Assembly: GCF_932526225.1 (NCBI RefSeq)
Contig: NC_064042.1
Span: forward strand, 15,079,040 to 15,139,039
DNA: 60,000 nucleotides
Reading direction: 5' to 3'
From: Nematostella vectensis
Taxonomy: Eukaryota; Cnidaria; Anthozoa; Actiniaria; Edwardsiidae
Below are positions 1 to 11,803 of this stretch, piece by piece. The notes under the pieces are model-generated. The model worked only from the letters and a program-made list of their open reading frames with translations, searched no databases and was not told where the DNA came from. The position numbers and the translations under genes were made by a program. Numbering within the stretch: the first letter of the stretch is position 1; each line of letters starts with the position of its first letter.

Positions 1-2885
1 CAATAGTCACGTGATCTGTTAGCGCAAGTCCCCTTTTTGTACCAATCAGCCCCGTCACGCATTCTTTAGTCACGCCGTCATTTTACGCATAACGCCAAGT
101 CGCACAAAGCATTCATCATTAAAGTTTAAGGCTCCATTCGTGAATAATTGTTTTGAAGTTTTCTTGCAAATAGGCCGTAGTATTTTCACATGTAAACAAT
201 AACAAAACAGAGGCTTGTGCTTATTTTACAATATGTAAATTGATTTAAAGAATTATTAACGTAAACAAGGACATAAAAATATGGGGGGGAATTGGCGCCA
301 ATCATTAACCGCGCCCACCTTCGTCAAAACAAAAACGGAAGAAAAGAAAATTCAAGATTCATTTTAGGAGGAGAGTCTGCGAAATTTTTGTCAGCGGTTT
401 CATTTAAGATAGGGCTTTTTTGTTGCATATACAGTATATAATATAACCATACTTTGTAATACAGTAAAGCCACCAGGATTTTACCTACCTGGGACCGGGA
501 TTTTGCGAAAATAACGGCCAGGAAACGGGACCCCCCCCCCCCCCCCTCCCTTTCAGGACCCTGTTTTAAGACCGGTCGGTGTTTTTTTCGTATTTTGATG
601 AAATGGGGAGCTTAACATTAATAAAAAATGGCGTCAAGAAGCATCTTATTTCTTGTAATGGATTTGTGTACACGTATTTCGCCAAAAGGCTTACCACACA
701 AGTGTGGTAAATAAATCGTACTGCACGGGATAGATTTGAAAAAAATTGCGCGCACTGAAAAAAAACAAATTATCTAGAAAATCAGGGTATTATCGTTATC
801 AGCCCCTCAGGTGTCTCACTAGGCTTTTACTGGGCTTTTAAAACGAACTTTAGAATTTATTTGAACCTAACTTCCCTTTCAATTTCATTCTTTTCAGGAG
901 GTGGTTAAGTCTCCCATGGTCTGTAATTATATTGAAAAAAGACCTCCCGTTTTTCTTCAAGACGGAAATAAATTAGCCATTAGAAGAGGATGTTTGTGTG
1001 AGAAATATTCGTTTAAATTCTGCTCCACGTTTTATTTTTCGTGAAGCTTAGCTGCGTATTATCGATTTATTTGTTTAGCAAAGTGCACTTGGTAATTTAC
1101 ATTTAGCCATATCCTAATGTTAATTCTTGTGAATTAGATAAAGCTTCTCCCCTGAAGTTATTGTGATTTAAGACCTTATCGGTTTTCCCCCGAGTTGTTG
1201 ATAATCTTAATATCCTCGCTTATTTTAGCTACTTGTTTACAACAACACATTAAAAAGAAGAAATTTTTCTACTTACAACATCAGAAAAAAGGCGAAGTGC
1301 CGCCTAGTCAATTACATTATTTTAATTTCTCGAACAATTAACTTAAAAAAACATATCAAAAACAGACATTTAAACCATATTTATGAGCTTTTCATTAAGG
1401 AGTTCTAATCCAATGTCATTTTATTGAAAAAAAAAAAACACACAGAGATGATATTTCTGGAGAAGTTCTATTCGATAAACTCCGTCGGGTCCGCAAATAC
1501 GTGGAGAGTACTTTGTCAAGTGGTAGATAATCTTTCAAGTATCTTTTTAATGTTTATTTTTGTATAACGAAGACTATGTGCGAGAGCTACGTCTTTTTAT
1601 GTCAAATTCGATCAATATTCAGCAACGAAATGAAGTGAAAAACAGGAGACATTCATTTTGATCTATTTCTAGCTATCCCTGAGCCGATCAATTGTAGCAA
1701 AAATGCCTTTCTCGAGTTTTACTCGGTAACTTATCAAATGGAAACGCGTTTGGTTGCTCTGCGGAAATTAGCGCCGCGCCGTTTCAAAGCAGTTATTTTC
1801 ATAGATGGCAAACGTATTGCTTGTTAGAGAAAGTTATTATTCCAAAACTAAGAGCAACATTAACAAAACCGATCAGATTTCAATTTTATATGAATTATTG
1901 TGACACGAATACGACTTCTGATTATTAATGGTTTATTTTTAAATGTTTTTACTTTTCTACATTGGGGTTTATGGTCGTGATTAAATCGAGTATCTATTTT
2001 ACTGCTTTTGTATTTCTGATTACATGAATTTCAAAGGTCTTTAGAAAAAAAGAAGCACCTGTTTGGCATAATTCTATCTTATATCTATGTATAAAAGCTT
2101 GAGACAGAATGAACTGTAAAAATGTTCTCTGGAAAAATATATTCAGAAAAATTTTGAAGGCATTGCTCCTCGGAGAAATCCCTTTATTCGGCTTTTAACA
2201 TTTTTGTTCGTTCGTTCCTTGCCTGATTTTTCTTCTTCTAGTCGAACTATTAAGTCTGGATTGTTTTGAGATGGTGATTTAGCCATGCTTCTCTGCTTGC
2301 CTCTAGAGGCAGCTTCGAGTTCTGTCGGTTGAATACGCTCACACTTGAGAAAGCCCCACGAATCCAATGAAATGTCCTCGTTTAATTTTCTGTGTTGTAT
2401 TCTCTTTGATCCCATAATTGCTGGAAGCTTTCCCTGCTTTAGAGGTCCAACCTGTAAGGTATTCTGCTCCAAAAGTCCCTTTCCTTTTGACCTCTCCGGT
2501 ATCGGGGGAAGCACTGGATTACTCGGGGCCAAAAGCGTTCCGCTTCTCGGTTTTACCGCGAAGTTTCGCGTTGCCGGATGGACGAGCGACCGTGAACGAA
2601 ATCTTCCCTTTGGAAGATCCTCTACTGAAATATGCCTGGGAGAATTCTCATGAGTCAATTCAAATGATTCACTTGAGGTCTCCTCAGCCTCGTGTGATTC
2701 TCCGGGGTTCGGAACTCGATGTCTTCCTATACATTTTATAGCAGCGCTGTAATCTCGCGATATTTTCTTGTGGGCTTCCTGCTCGTTTAGAGTACTAAAC
2801 AGGTTTGAAAACATCATTTTGGCGGTGGCGTTTTGTGTGTTTTGCTCGTAGAGTTGTACACACACTCGATGGTCTACACAGGACT
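1..2885. repeat. Direct duplication, copy 1 (about 2.9 kb)
   Basis: This stretch is repeated at 4092-6978. By eye the copies match base for base except for a poly-C run, 16 C at 531-546 here and 18 C in the other copy. Copy 1 may extend left of the window. Its right edge is at 2885, where an A-rich tract (2886-2940) begins. Apart from the minus-strand ORF at its right end I see no gene in it. Near identity in coding and non-coding parts alike means a very recent duplication, gene conversion, or an assembly duplicate. Confidence 0.95.
2143..2817 (-). CDS. Hypothetical basic protein, copy 1 (terminal exon or single-exon gene)
   Basis: I do not recognise this protein. The ORF runs from an ATG-ATG pair at 2817 to a stop at 2143 (224 aa). 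It is Lys/Arg- and Ser-rich, has no signal peptide or membrane segment, and carries a proline motif VLPPIPERSKGKG near the middle; it ends RGAMPSKFF. The frame stays open upstream to 2883, where the minus strand reads a T-rich tract followed by AG. That is a good splice acceptor in phase 0, so this could be the last exon of a longer gene whose upstream exons lie at higher coordinates. It probably lies antisense within an intron of the PRKX-like gene. It is repeated exactly at 6236-6910. Composition suggests real coding, but no homology is known to me. Confidence 0.5.
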   Translation of the reverse strand: MMFSNLFSTLNEQEAHKKISRDYSAAIKCIGRHRVPNPGESHEAEETSSESFELTHENSPRHISVEDLPKGRFRSRSLVHPATRNFAVKPRSGTLLAPSNPVLPPIPERSKGKGLLEQNTLQVGPLKQGKLPAIMGSKRIQHRKLNEDISLDSWGFLKCERIQPTELEAASRGKQRSMAKSPSQNNPDLIVRLEEEKSGKERTNKNVKSRIKGFLRGAMPSKFF

Positions 2886-4091
2886 AAAAAAATAGAAATA
2901 AATAAATAATAGAAATAAAATTGTAAAATAAATAAACATAAAATCTTTTTGTTTCTCGTACGTTCTATTTTTATATAGGGACGGTGAAAAAAGAGGGGGG
3001 TGGCGAAATTGGCCAGGGGGAGGGCTGTTTGAGGGATTTTTGAAGGGGGACCTTGTTTGACACACAGCACAGTAAAATGATACAAACAGTTAAAAAAGGA
3101 TAATATTGTCTTTTATCAATCAATCGATTTATACATGTAACACTATTTAAGTACATGTAAAATCCGCATGTTAATTTAAAAAAACGCAGCTGCTCAGAAA
3201 AGCGGGGGGTGGGGGGGGGGGTCATGCGTCGCCCTGCCCCTCCCTGTCCGCCGCACCTGTTATACCTGTTATTTGTTTTCTATAAAACTCCCGTGCAGCC
3301 AGCGCCGACATTGGCAAAAAAAGCAGTATTGCATTAAAGAAATCACATGACTTTTTAAGTGGCTAAGTCTGGCTAAAATTTGAAAAATTCGTAAGCGTAA
3401 ATAAGTTTTTTTTTAGCTTTTTTGCTCAAAGCCCTTGTCTCCATAGAGGAAATCCCATAGTGTACAAACAGCAAAGGTATTGCCGGCCCCAGCGAAGCTG
3501 TGCGTTTCTCAAAGCGATGCTGGCATTGTTTAAACGGGACGTATCGGTACAAGCAGTGCTATTTGGATCCAATTGGCATTATGTGCCCACGTGTGAACAA
3601 CATTTTCAAGTCGGACTGTCATTCATTTCTACTGGGTCTCTACTGATTGCTAATAGCAACGAGCAATAGCGGACTAAGAGATCACATGACGTTTCTACAA
3701 TCTTCAACAAAAGTAAGTGGGACACTTCCCATACGAACAACCGCCAACCCTCTCCCCCCGATTAATATTGGTTAGAGGCGATTTTTCAGCTCAAAACACA
3801 AGCAGTAGCAAGGTGATCATTTGTCCTCCAACATTGAGGAAGGTTGGAGGGAAAGTGTCCCATTAGTTTTGTAACAGATTGTAGGTCGCCAAATCCAAAA
3901 CAAAATAATCGAACAAAAAAATAAAAAATGACTGAACCCGTCACACCAGAGAACGACGAAAAAAATATTTAAATGAAACTAAACACTTTCTGAAAAAGTA
4001 CTTCTGACTTTTTTCGTAAGCGTTGAATAAGTTGCTGTTTGTTGCTGTAATTTTGCCGCTAAACGCCTGAGCGCGCGCTAGTTTGCCACCC
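2886..4091. other. Unique spacer between the duplicated copies
   Basis: This 1.2-kb segment separates the two copies. It begins with an A/T tract resembling a poly(A)-type tail and holds G-rich tracts (2990-3050, 3200-3222) and a small foldback element at 3695-3884. No convincing gene is seen; ORFs of up to 96 codons have low-complexity translations. Confidence 0.6.
3695..3884. mobile_element. MITE-like element with about 36-bp inverted ends
   Basis: The left end, from 3695 (CTACAATCTTCAACAAAAG), is matched in inverse orientation by the right end at about 3849-3884 with a few mismatches, including the shared block GTGGGACACTT / AAGTGTCCCA. A second small hairpin (CCTCCAACATTGAGG) lies inside. 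Each end carries TA one base inside, compatible with a TA target duplication of a Tc1/mariner-type MITE, but the boundary is ambiguous. It has no coding capacity. Confidence 0.55.
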
Positions 4092-6978
4092 CAATAGTCA
4101 CGTGATCTGTTAGCGCAAGTCCCCTTTTTGTACCAATCAGCCCCGTCACGCATTCTTTAGTCACGCCGTCATTTTACGCATAACGCCAAGTCGCACAAAG
4201 CATTCATCATTAAAGTTTAAGGCTCCATTCGTGAATAATTGTTTTGAAGTTTTCTTGCAAATAGGCCGTAGTATTTTCACATGTAAACAATAACAAAACA
4301 GAGGCTTGTGCTTATTTTACAATATGTAAATTGATTTAAAGAATTATTAACGTAAACAAGGACATAAAAATATGGGGGGGAATTGGCGCCAATCATTAAC
4401 CGCGCCCACCTTCGTCAAAACAAAAACGGAAGAAAAGAAAATTCAAGATTCATTTTAGGAGGAGAGTCTGCGAAATTTTTGTCAGCGGTTTCATTTAAGA
4501 TAGGGCTTTTTTGTTGCATATACAGTATATAATATAACCATACTTTGTAATACAGTAAAGCCACCAGGATTTTACCTACCTGGGACCGGGATTTTGCGAA
4601 AATAACGGCCAGGAAACGGGACCCCCCCCCCCCCCCCCCTCCCTTTCAGGACCCTGTTTTAAGACCGGTCGGTGTTTTTTTCGTATTTTGATGAAATGGG
4701 GAGCTTAACATTAATAAAAAATGGCGTCAAGAAGCATCTTATTTCTTGTAATGGATTTGTGTACACGTATTTCGCCAAAAGGCTTACCACACAAGTGTGG
4801 TAAATAAATCGTACTGCACGGGATAGATTTGAAAAAAATTGCGCGCACTGAAAAAAAACAAATTATCTAGAAAATCAGGGTATTATCGTTATCAGCCCCT
4901 CAGGTGTCTCACTAGGCTTTTACTGGGCTTTTAAAACGAACTTTAGAATTTATTTGAACCTAACTTCCCTTTCAATTTCATTCTTTTCAGGAGGTGGTTA
5001 AGTCTCCCATGGTCTGTAATTATATTGAAAAAAGACCTCCCGTTTTTCTTCAAGACGGAAATAAATTAGCCATTAGAAGAGGATGTTTGTGTGAGAAATA
5101 TTCGTTTAAATTCTGCTCCACGTTTTATTTTTCGTGAAGCTTAGCTGCGTATTATCGATTTATTTGTTTAGCAAAGTGCACTTGGTAATTTACATTTAGC
5201 CATATCCTAATGTTAATTCTTGTGAATTAGATAAAGCTTCTCCCCTGAAGTTATTGTGATTTAAGACCTTATCGGTTTTCCCCCGAGTTGTTGATAATCT
5301 TAATATCCTCGCTTATTTTAGCTACTTGTTTACAACAACACATTAAAAAGAAGAAATTTTTCTACTTACAACATCAGAAAAAAGGCGAAGTGCCGCCTAG
5401 TCAATTACATTATTTTAATTTCTCGAACAATTAACTTAAAAAAACATATCAAAAACAGACATTTAAACCATATTTATGAGCTTTTCATTAAGGAGTTCTA
5501 ATCCAATGTCATTTTATTGAAAAAAAAAAAACACACAGAGATGATATTTCTGGAGAAGTTCTATTCGATAAACTCCGTCGGGTCCGCAAATACGTGGAGA
5601 GTACTTTGTCAAGTGGTAGATAATCTTTCAAGTATCTTTTTAATGTTTATTTTTGTATAACGAAGACTATGTGCGAGAGCTACGTCTTTTTATGTCAAAT
5701 TCGATCAATATTCAGCAACGAAATGAAGTGAAAAACAGGAGACATTCATTTTGATCTATTTCTAGCTATCCCTGAGCCGATCAATTGTAGCAAAAATGCC
5801 TTTCTCGAGTTTTACTCGGTAACTTATCAAATGGAAACGCGTTTGGTTGCTCTGCGGAAATTAGCGCCGCGCCGTTTCAAAGCAGTTATTTTCATAGATG
5901 GCAAACGTATTGCTTGTTAGAGAAAGTTATTATTCCAAAACTAAGAGCAACATTAACAAAACCGATCAGATTTCAATTTTATATGAATTATTGTGACACG
6001 AATACGACTTCTGATTATTAATGGTTTATTTTTAAATGTTTTTACTTTTCTACATTGGGGTTTATGGTCGTGATTAAATCGAGTATCTATTTTACTGCTT
6101 TTGTATTTCTGATTACATGAATTTCAAAGGTCTTTAGAAAAAAAGAAGCACCTGTTTGGCATAATTCTATCTTATATCTATGTATAAAAGCTTGAGACAG
6201 AATGAACTGTAAAAATGTTCTCTGGAAAAATATATTCAGAAAAATTTTGAAGGCATTGCTCCTCGGAGAAATCCCTTTATTCGGCTTTTAACATTTTTGT
6301 TCGTTCGTTCCTTGCCTGATTTTTCTTCTTCTAGTCGAACTATTAAGTCTGGATTGTTTTGAGATGGTGATTTAGCCATGCTTCTCTGCTTGCCTCTAGA
6401 GGCAGCTTCGAGTTCTGTCGGTTGAATACGCTCACACTTGAGAAAGCCCCACGAATCCAATGAAATGTCCTCGTTTAATTTTCTGTGTTGTATTCTCTTT
6501 GATCCCATAATTGCTGGAAGCTTTCCCTGCTTTAGAGGTCCAACCTGTAAGGTATTCTGCTCCAAAAGTCCCTTTCCTTTTGACCTCTCCGGTATCGGGG
6601 GAAGCACTGGATTACTCGGGGCCAAAAGCGTTCCGCTTCTCGGTTTTACCGCGAAGTTTCGCGTTGCCGGATGGACGAGCGACCGTGAACGAAATCTTCC
6701 CTTTGGAAGATCCTCTACTGAAATATGCCTGGGAGAATTCTCATGAGTCAATTCAAATGATTCACTTGAGGTCTCCTCAGCCTCGTGTGATTCTCCGGGG
6801 TTCGGAACTCGATGTCTTCCTATACATTTTATAGCAGCGCTGTAATCTCGCGATATTTTCTTGTGGGCTTCCTGCTCGTTTAGAGTACTAAACAGGTTTG
6901 AAAACATCATTTTGGCGGTGGCGTTTTGTGTGTTTTGCTCGTAGAGTTGTACACACACTCGATGGTCTACACAGGACT
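4092..6978. repeat. Direct duplication, copy 2
   Basis: This is the second copy of 1-2885, at an offset of 4091 bp before the poly-C run and 4093 bp after it. It ends at 6978 inside the T-arm of a minus-strand tRNA-like sequence. The sequence to its right has no counterpart after copy 1. Confidence 0.95.
6236..6910 (-). CDS. Hypothetical basic protein, copy 2
   Basis: The 224-aa protein is identical to the one at 2143-2817 and I do not recognise it. Here the frame stays open upstream to about 7003, into unrelated sequence (the tRNA-like element at 6964-7036). The T-rich splice acceptor available to copy 1 is absent, because identity stops at the AG of that acceptor. If the protein needs upstream exons, this copy is probably a 5'-truncated duplicate. 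If translation starts at the ATG at 6910, both copies are intact. Confidence 0.4.
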   Translation of the reverse strand: MMFSNLFSTLNEQEAHKKISRDYSAAIKCIGRHRVPNPGESHEAEETSSESFELTHENSPRHISVEDLPKGRFRSRSLVHPATRNFAVKPRSGTLLAPSNPVLPPIPERSKGKGLLEQNTLQVGPLKQGKLPAIMGSKRIQHRKLNEDISLDSWGFLKCERIQPTELEAASRGKQRSMAKSPSQNNPDLIVRLEEEKSGKERTNKNVKSRIKGFLRGAMPSKFF

Positions 6979-7036
6979 TGAACCCATAATGTGATGACTT
7001 ACAACTTCAATGTGCTGCACTGATGTGCTACAGACG
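6964..7036 (-). pseudogene. tRNA-like sequence (degenerate, Thr-UGU-like) or tRNA-derived element
   Basis: On the minus strand these 73 nt have tRNA length and layout. The B-box/T-loop GGTTCAAGTCC is perfect, the A-box is recognisable (TAGCACATCAGTG), and TGT sits at anticodon positions 34-36 after T33. Acceptor positions 2-7 (GTCTGT) pair with 66-71 (GTAGAC), counting wobble. The anticodon stem has two mismatches and the D-stem is poor, so this is a pseudogene or SINE head rather than a working tRNA. Read on the plus strand, its 3' end also resembles an LTR primer-binding site (TGGTCTACACAGGACTTG). Confidence 0.55.
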
Positions 7037-7742
7037 GCTGTGTTACATCTGATCACGTGCGGTGGCCGTATTTCCACGTCCGCTTGAGAATAATTAACAG
7101 AGCACCCAAAGTGAACAATGGGAGTTCTTTCACACAAGCGTTTTTTATTGTACTTTGTGAACCTGAGTTAGAAACGTGCCGCTGTGCATACACTTTTAGC
7201 CCAGCTGATATTTAATGTACCTTGCGTGGATAATGAAAGTAATTGCGAAAGTGCAACTGCAATGGTGATTTTCATTATTATAATGAAAGCCGTACTGACG
7301 AATATAAAAATGCTAAATGAAAGGGCTTAGCGTCATCATTTTTAAATTGTTTTTAAATTATAATTGTCAGCATAACGTGAATTGCTATTTTTGGTTTTAA
7401 TCAAGGAGTGGCGTTATGATAAAAATGGATGGCTAATTGTAAATATTAATTATTGATTATTGCTAATGGTATAAATATATTAATTATCCCTTAAACTTTT
7501 CATTTCAATGTGCAACTAATGTCAATAGCTGGGATACAGCTTATGGTACTGTTATTATTTCGACTTCCTTGAATAGAAAGCAGTATTTATCAATACAATA
7601 TGAAAGTCGTCCAGATTACAACACTACACCAAGCAAACCATTCTTTTATCGGGTAACCGTGATTTTTTCCTCAGAACCGCAATCTGGCAGTATTATATGG
7701 CGAGATGTGCTCGATAACGGTGCTTTTCTAATCAATTTTCAG

Positions 7743-10700
7743 GGATCTTATCAAGAAGCTTCTAGTTCACGACCGAACGCGGAGGCTCGGTAGCATGAAG
7801 GTACGTTGCATGCGTCTCCATAACAACGCACGTATGCTGCCATAGCAACTGCATGTCAAATGTCAATTAATTCCCGTCCTCAAGGTGCTTGGGGAGATTT
7901 CACTTTTCTCGAGTGCCCTTTTGAAATACTTCCTTTCGCACGCTTTAGTTTTTTTTCACTTCAGGCAAATAAGATATTCGGCTTTTTGCTCGCTTCTAAT
8001 GTACAGGATTTAGAGAATTAGGTTATTTCTTTTTGAGAACACTCTTCGTGAGATTTTGAAGGGTAAGATTTTATTTTTAGTATTCTAAGTTTTTTTGTCG
8101 TGTCAACTATGTTTCAATCACTAGCATCGTAAATTAACCGACGTTGTGCTATTGTACATCAAGGGGGGTAGTCGCCCTCAAGCATAATGTAAAATTTAAG
8201 TGCCCATATATTCCACTTCTCAAACCTATAAACTTGAAGCCTTTTTTTGTTTGTCGATTCATGTATAATTGATCTTATGATCTAGAAACAACTAAACAAC
8301 GTTATAAAAATAGTATTTTTAAAAGACTGATTTCATTCACTTGGCAAGATAAGCTTCTTCCCTCAGATTTGATTCTCCCAACGATGGAGGTTCAATCACT
8401 CTCTTTCTCCTTTATTTCTCTCTCTTATTCGCGCATCTAAAAAATGATCTACTAATAATACTCGTCGATAATGATCTCTACTTTGTCTGGAGGATCCTGT
8501 TGGGATTAGGATATGGCAAATACGCAGGTTTTACAATGGATTATTTCATTAACTCTCAGTGGCCTCTCAGGCAAGCCAAAAACAATCTTCAGTGCAATAT
8601 CTCCTATGACGTACAAGCTAGCGCAGTCGCGTAATTGTGGGGGATGTAAATAAGACAAATTCATCTCGGATAACAGTGCGTGTGCTTACCTCAGCCGAGG
8701 CTAAAAATAATCGAACAGGCAAACTTTATTTCCCCATAATTTAGTTAATCATGCTTTCATGTAAATCTCCGATCATTTCCCCAACAGTCTAGATGCCTCC
8801 TTATCATGCTTCATGTAGGAAGTATTTCACTTTATTTTGCTTTTAACAAGTACCTTTAGCAAATAGCATCTCGTTTAGGCCCTTGAAGACTTGAACTAAA
8901 ATTTTAAAATCTACCTTTATTTAACCATAAATCCCATTAAGATGATTTATTTTGAAAGATCCTACTTTTGCGATGTTTCTGTAAAAGCCGCTTTTCTTTT
9001 TCCGGTAATTTGCTACTTGTGCCGGGCAGTCTGTTTTCTGTCTTTATTTTTTTTTCTCTATTAACTCTCAGTGGCCTCTCGTGCAAGCCAGTTTTAAAGT
9101 AATTTATGTATCGTGTAAATTATCTTTTTTATGTACATAAAATGATATTGCTTTCGTTACGACTACCAAGCTATCTTATCAAACTTCACACACCGTCCGT
9201 GTTGAAAAACAACCGCTTCCTAGCAGATAATTGAATGAGTTCGGACTCCTCTGCCTGCTTTGAATAAGTAGAAATAGGAACAAAGTAAAGCCTGTTTGTT
9301 GATGTTATGTTCATGAGTGGCATCTCCATGTTTTGTTTTCAGAATGGCAGTGAAGATGTGAAAAACCATAAATGGTTTAAAGTTATAGATTGGAACCTAG
9401 TATTACAAAGAAAATTAAAGGTGAGACAATATCTCTAGAAATACTATAAAAATGAAAATGAAAAGGTGATATTATTCGAACCTTTTCTCTCTTGCTCTTT
9501 CATTTCAATTTGATCGCTCATACCTTTGCTTTTTTTGTTACAAAGACGCGCATGAAATATTGCTCAGTTTTATTTTTCCTTCCTGCTTGTCTCCAATTCC
9601 ATTTTTAATGGCTCTTCCGTAATAGCACTTCTTGTTAAGGGGGGCACGAACTTTGGTACAAATGTGACAATTACAAGTGCAGAACGAAGTAAAATGATTT
9701 ACTCAACGGGTTCGATTCGTACGAGTTCGCGATAAGCTTCTTGCTCGCACTAAATCACTAAAAAAGAGAATTTGACTGGAATATCTACTGAAACCTGTCA
9801 ACAGTATTTCTACCCACATATGCATACTAGACATATGACATATTCAACCAAAGTGACTTCTCTTCTTTTACTTGTTTTGCCAAAGTGCTACGAAAGTGTG
9901 TTGATTTCATGCGTCATCACTTTGACATTGCTGGTGAACGGTTGACCTGTCTAACGCAGCGTTTCTAACGTGTCTAACGCAGCGAGTTTAATGGTGAATT
10001 TGACGAGAGGAAAACACTAACACAGTTCCTCCTCCAAGTCATCTTATGTCACCTTGTACAACTTAAAACTGCGCACAATCTAACACTGTCCCAATTCAAC
10101 ATACAAAGTATAATATACAATATACAATGTTTTTGTGTGTGTTCGTTGGCGCTCGAGTTCGACAGCGCGGTGCCATCATTATTACTAGTGTGGTATTTCG
10201 CAGACCAGCTTTTATTAAACGTCACAATATTGAACTTAAACCGGAAATTCTGCCAAGACATTCATACTGTGTTAGCTTGCTATCAAATCAGGCCAAATTC
10301 AAATGTTGAATTAGACAATTGATGAAAGCCTTTTGACAACTATCTTCGTCTCTTTTCGCTTTGCTCGCATTTGCGCTCATTTCTGCTGTCAGGGGTTAGT
10401 GTCGTAACGGAATTACTTCTGACATATAATTGATATTCGCATTATCATTCTTGACAAATTTATATTTCATAATCACAGTAAACACCAAAAATCACACAAA
10501 GAAAATTCCCTCTGAGAGCTTCGCCCCCCCCCCCTCCCCTAAAAAAGAGAAGAAGAAAAAAGAAACAAGAGAGTACGAAACTCTCTTCTCCAACATATCA
10601 AGATGTTTTAAGTCAACATCGTTTATAGTACCGGGCTTTTTGATGTTTATTTTTAATTTGTAAGCTTTCTCAATGATGAAATATATGTCTCTTTTAGCGT

Positions 10701-11766
10701 TCTAAAAATAATAGTACATGCCAATTTCTAAATTAAATATTATTGCCCAGATATCCGCACAGAAAGAATCCGCTCCACGGGAATTTCAAATACTCCCTCC
10801 CCCCTGGAGGTTATGGATCTCTTCTGTTCACATCCTGTCTTATAACGAAATCTTTCATAAACTCTACATACATGAGAATGTCGATGGTATTTGATAAATG
10901 GACCACAGCGTACCATGAACCAAGTTCGATGGCATCACGGCGATGGCGGCGTGGAAACCAGTGCTGCCATCACCAAGAGGGGCTTATGATTGAATCTTTC
11001 TAGACCGTTACATTGTTGCGATAAACAATCCAATTCTACTGTAGCAAAAAAGAGCTAGGAAAACTGTGCGATTATATTTTTTTCCGTAACTAGAGAGGTT
11101 CATGGTTGATTGAATCCATCTAAATATGAGACCGTTACAATGTTACGATAAAGTCTCCAATTCTTCTGTAGCAAAAAGGCGCTAGGAAAACTGTTCGATT
11201 AATTTTTTTCCGTAACTACCGTTACAATGTTACGATAAAGTCTCCAATTGTTCTGTGGCTGCTAGAAAGAGGCACTATGGGCATACAGTGCGAGCCTCGG
11301 TATCAGACGAATCGTTCGCAAATACAATGGACATTAGTATGCTTGTATCGTTCTAGTATTGTCATATTCTTTACTCCAGTGCTGTAAGTACTTTAAATTC
11401 ATCTCATCATCCCGTTGCGTCCAGGCCGTAATGGATATCGAAAACTGGGGAAAGGATGGTGTGATACATTAAGAAAGCTTGGAGGGGGGCACAGCCACGC
11501 CCCTACTGGTCATAAAAAAACTCAGAGGTGGTTGCCCCTATATGCGTTACGCCACTGATAATGTGTCCTTCTCTTCAGTTTTTAAGATATTAGTCGAAAC
11601 AAGACTATTAACAGTGTTTTTTGTTTGTTTGTTTCTATAGCCACCTATTAACCCTAAAATATCACATCCGGGAGACACGAGAAACTTTGACGACTACCCG
11701 GAGGAGGACTGGAGAGGAGCCCCGCCCTTGAACGCCAAGCACCTCGAGCCTTTCAAAGATTTTTAA
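7743..11766 (+). CDS. PRKX: PRKX-like AGC protein kinase, last three exons (partial)
   Basis: The exons are 7743-7800, 9343-9420 and 11641-11766, each with AG/GT borders and compatible phases. The translation reads DLIKKLLVHDRTRRLGSMK, then NGSEDVKNHKWFKVIDW, then PPINPKISHPGDTRNFDDY and, at the end, LNAKHLEPFKDF. This follows the last kinase-lobe helix, the kinase/tail junction and the AGC C-terminal tail of PRKX (PKA-C-like, cAMP-regulated Ser/Thr kinase; cytosol and nucleus). The DRTRRLG motif and the FxxF-type C-terminus (FKDF), which docks in the kinase's own PIF pocket, are intact. The first base at 7743 completes a codon from an upstream exon. No catalytic-loop or DFG exon is visible at 1-7742, so the rest of the gene lies left of the window and the duplicated 2.9-kb unit would sit in its intron. 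The paralogue assignment (PRKX versus PKA) rests on the tail resemblance and is quite firm. Confidence 0.88.
11004..11270. repeat. Degenerate tandem repeat in the PRKX-like intron
   Basis: The block ACCGTTACAATGTTACGATA with downstream GTCTCCAATT..CTGTAGCAAAAAG..GCTAGGAAAACTG recurs at about 11004, 11131 and 11219, the last copy being shorter. The first two copies are about 127 bp apart. The repeat is non-coding. Confidence 0.7.
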
Positions 11767-11803
11767 CGACTCTTTGAGTTAGAAGGTACGGTGGCTTGCA
11801 TCT

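Noticed and set aside
7569-7793. 74-codon ORF MNRKQYLSIQ...
   Set aside because: Runs through intron and the kinase exon 7743-7800 in the wrong frame.
8549-9090. Direct repeat ATTAACTCTCAGTGGCCTCT at about 8549 and 9060 as element ends
   Set aside because: Only about 30 bp is shared, with no inverted ends or target duplications; noted but too weak to annotate.
9700-9740. Possible tRNA B-box (GGGTTCGATTCG)
   Set aside because: No matching A-box, acceptor stem or cloverleaf around it.
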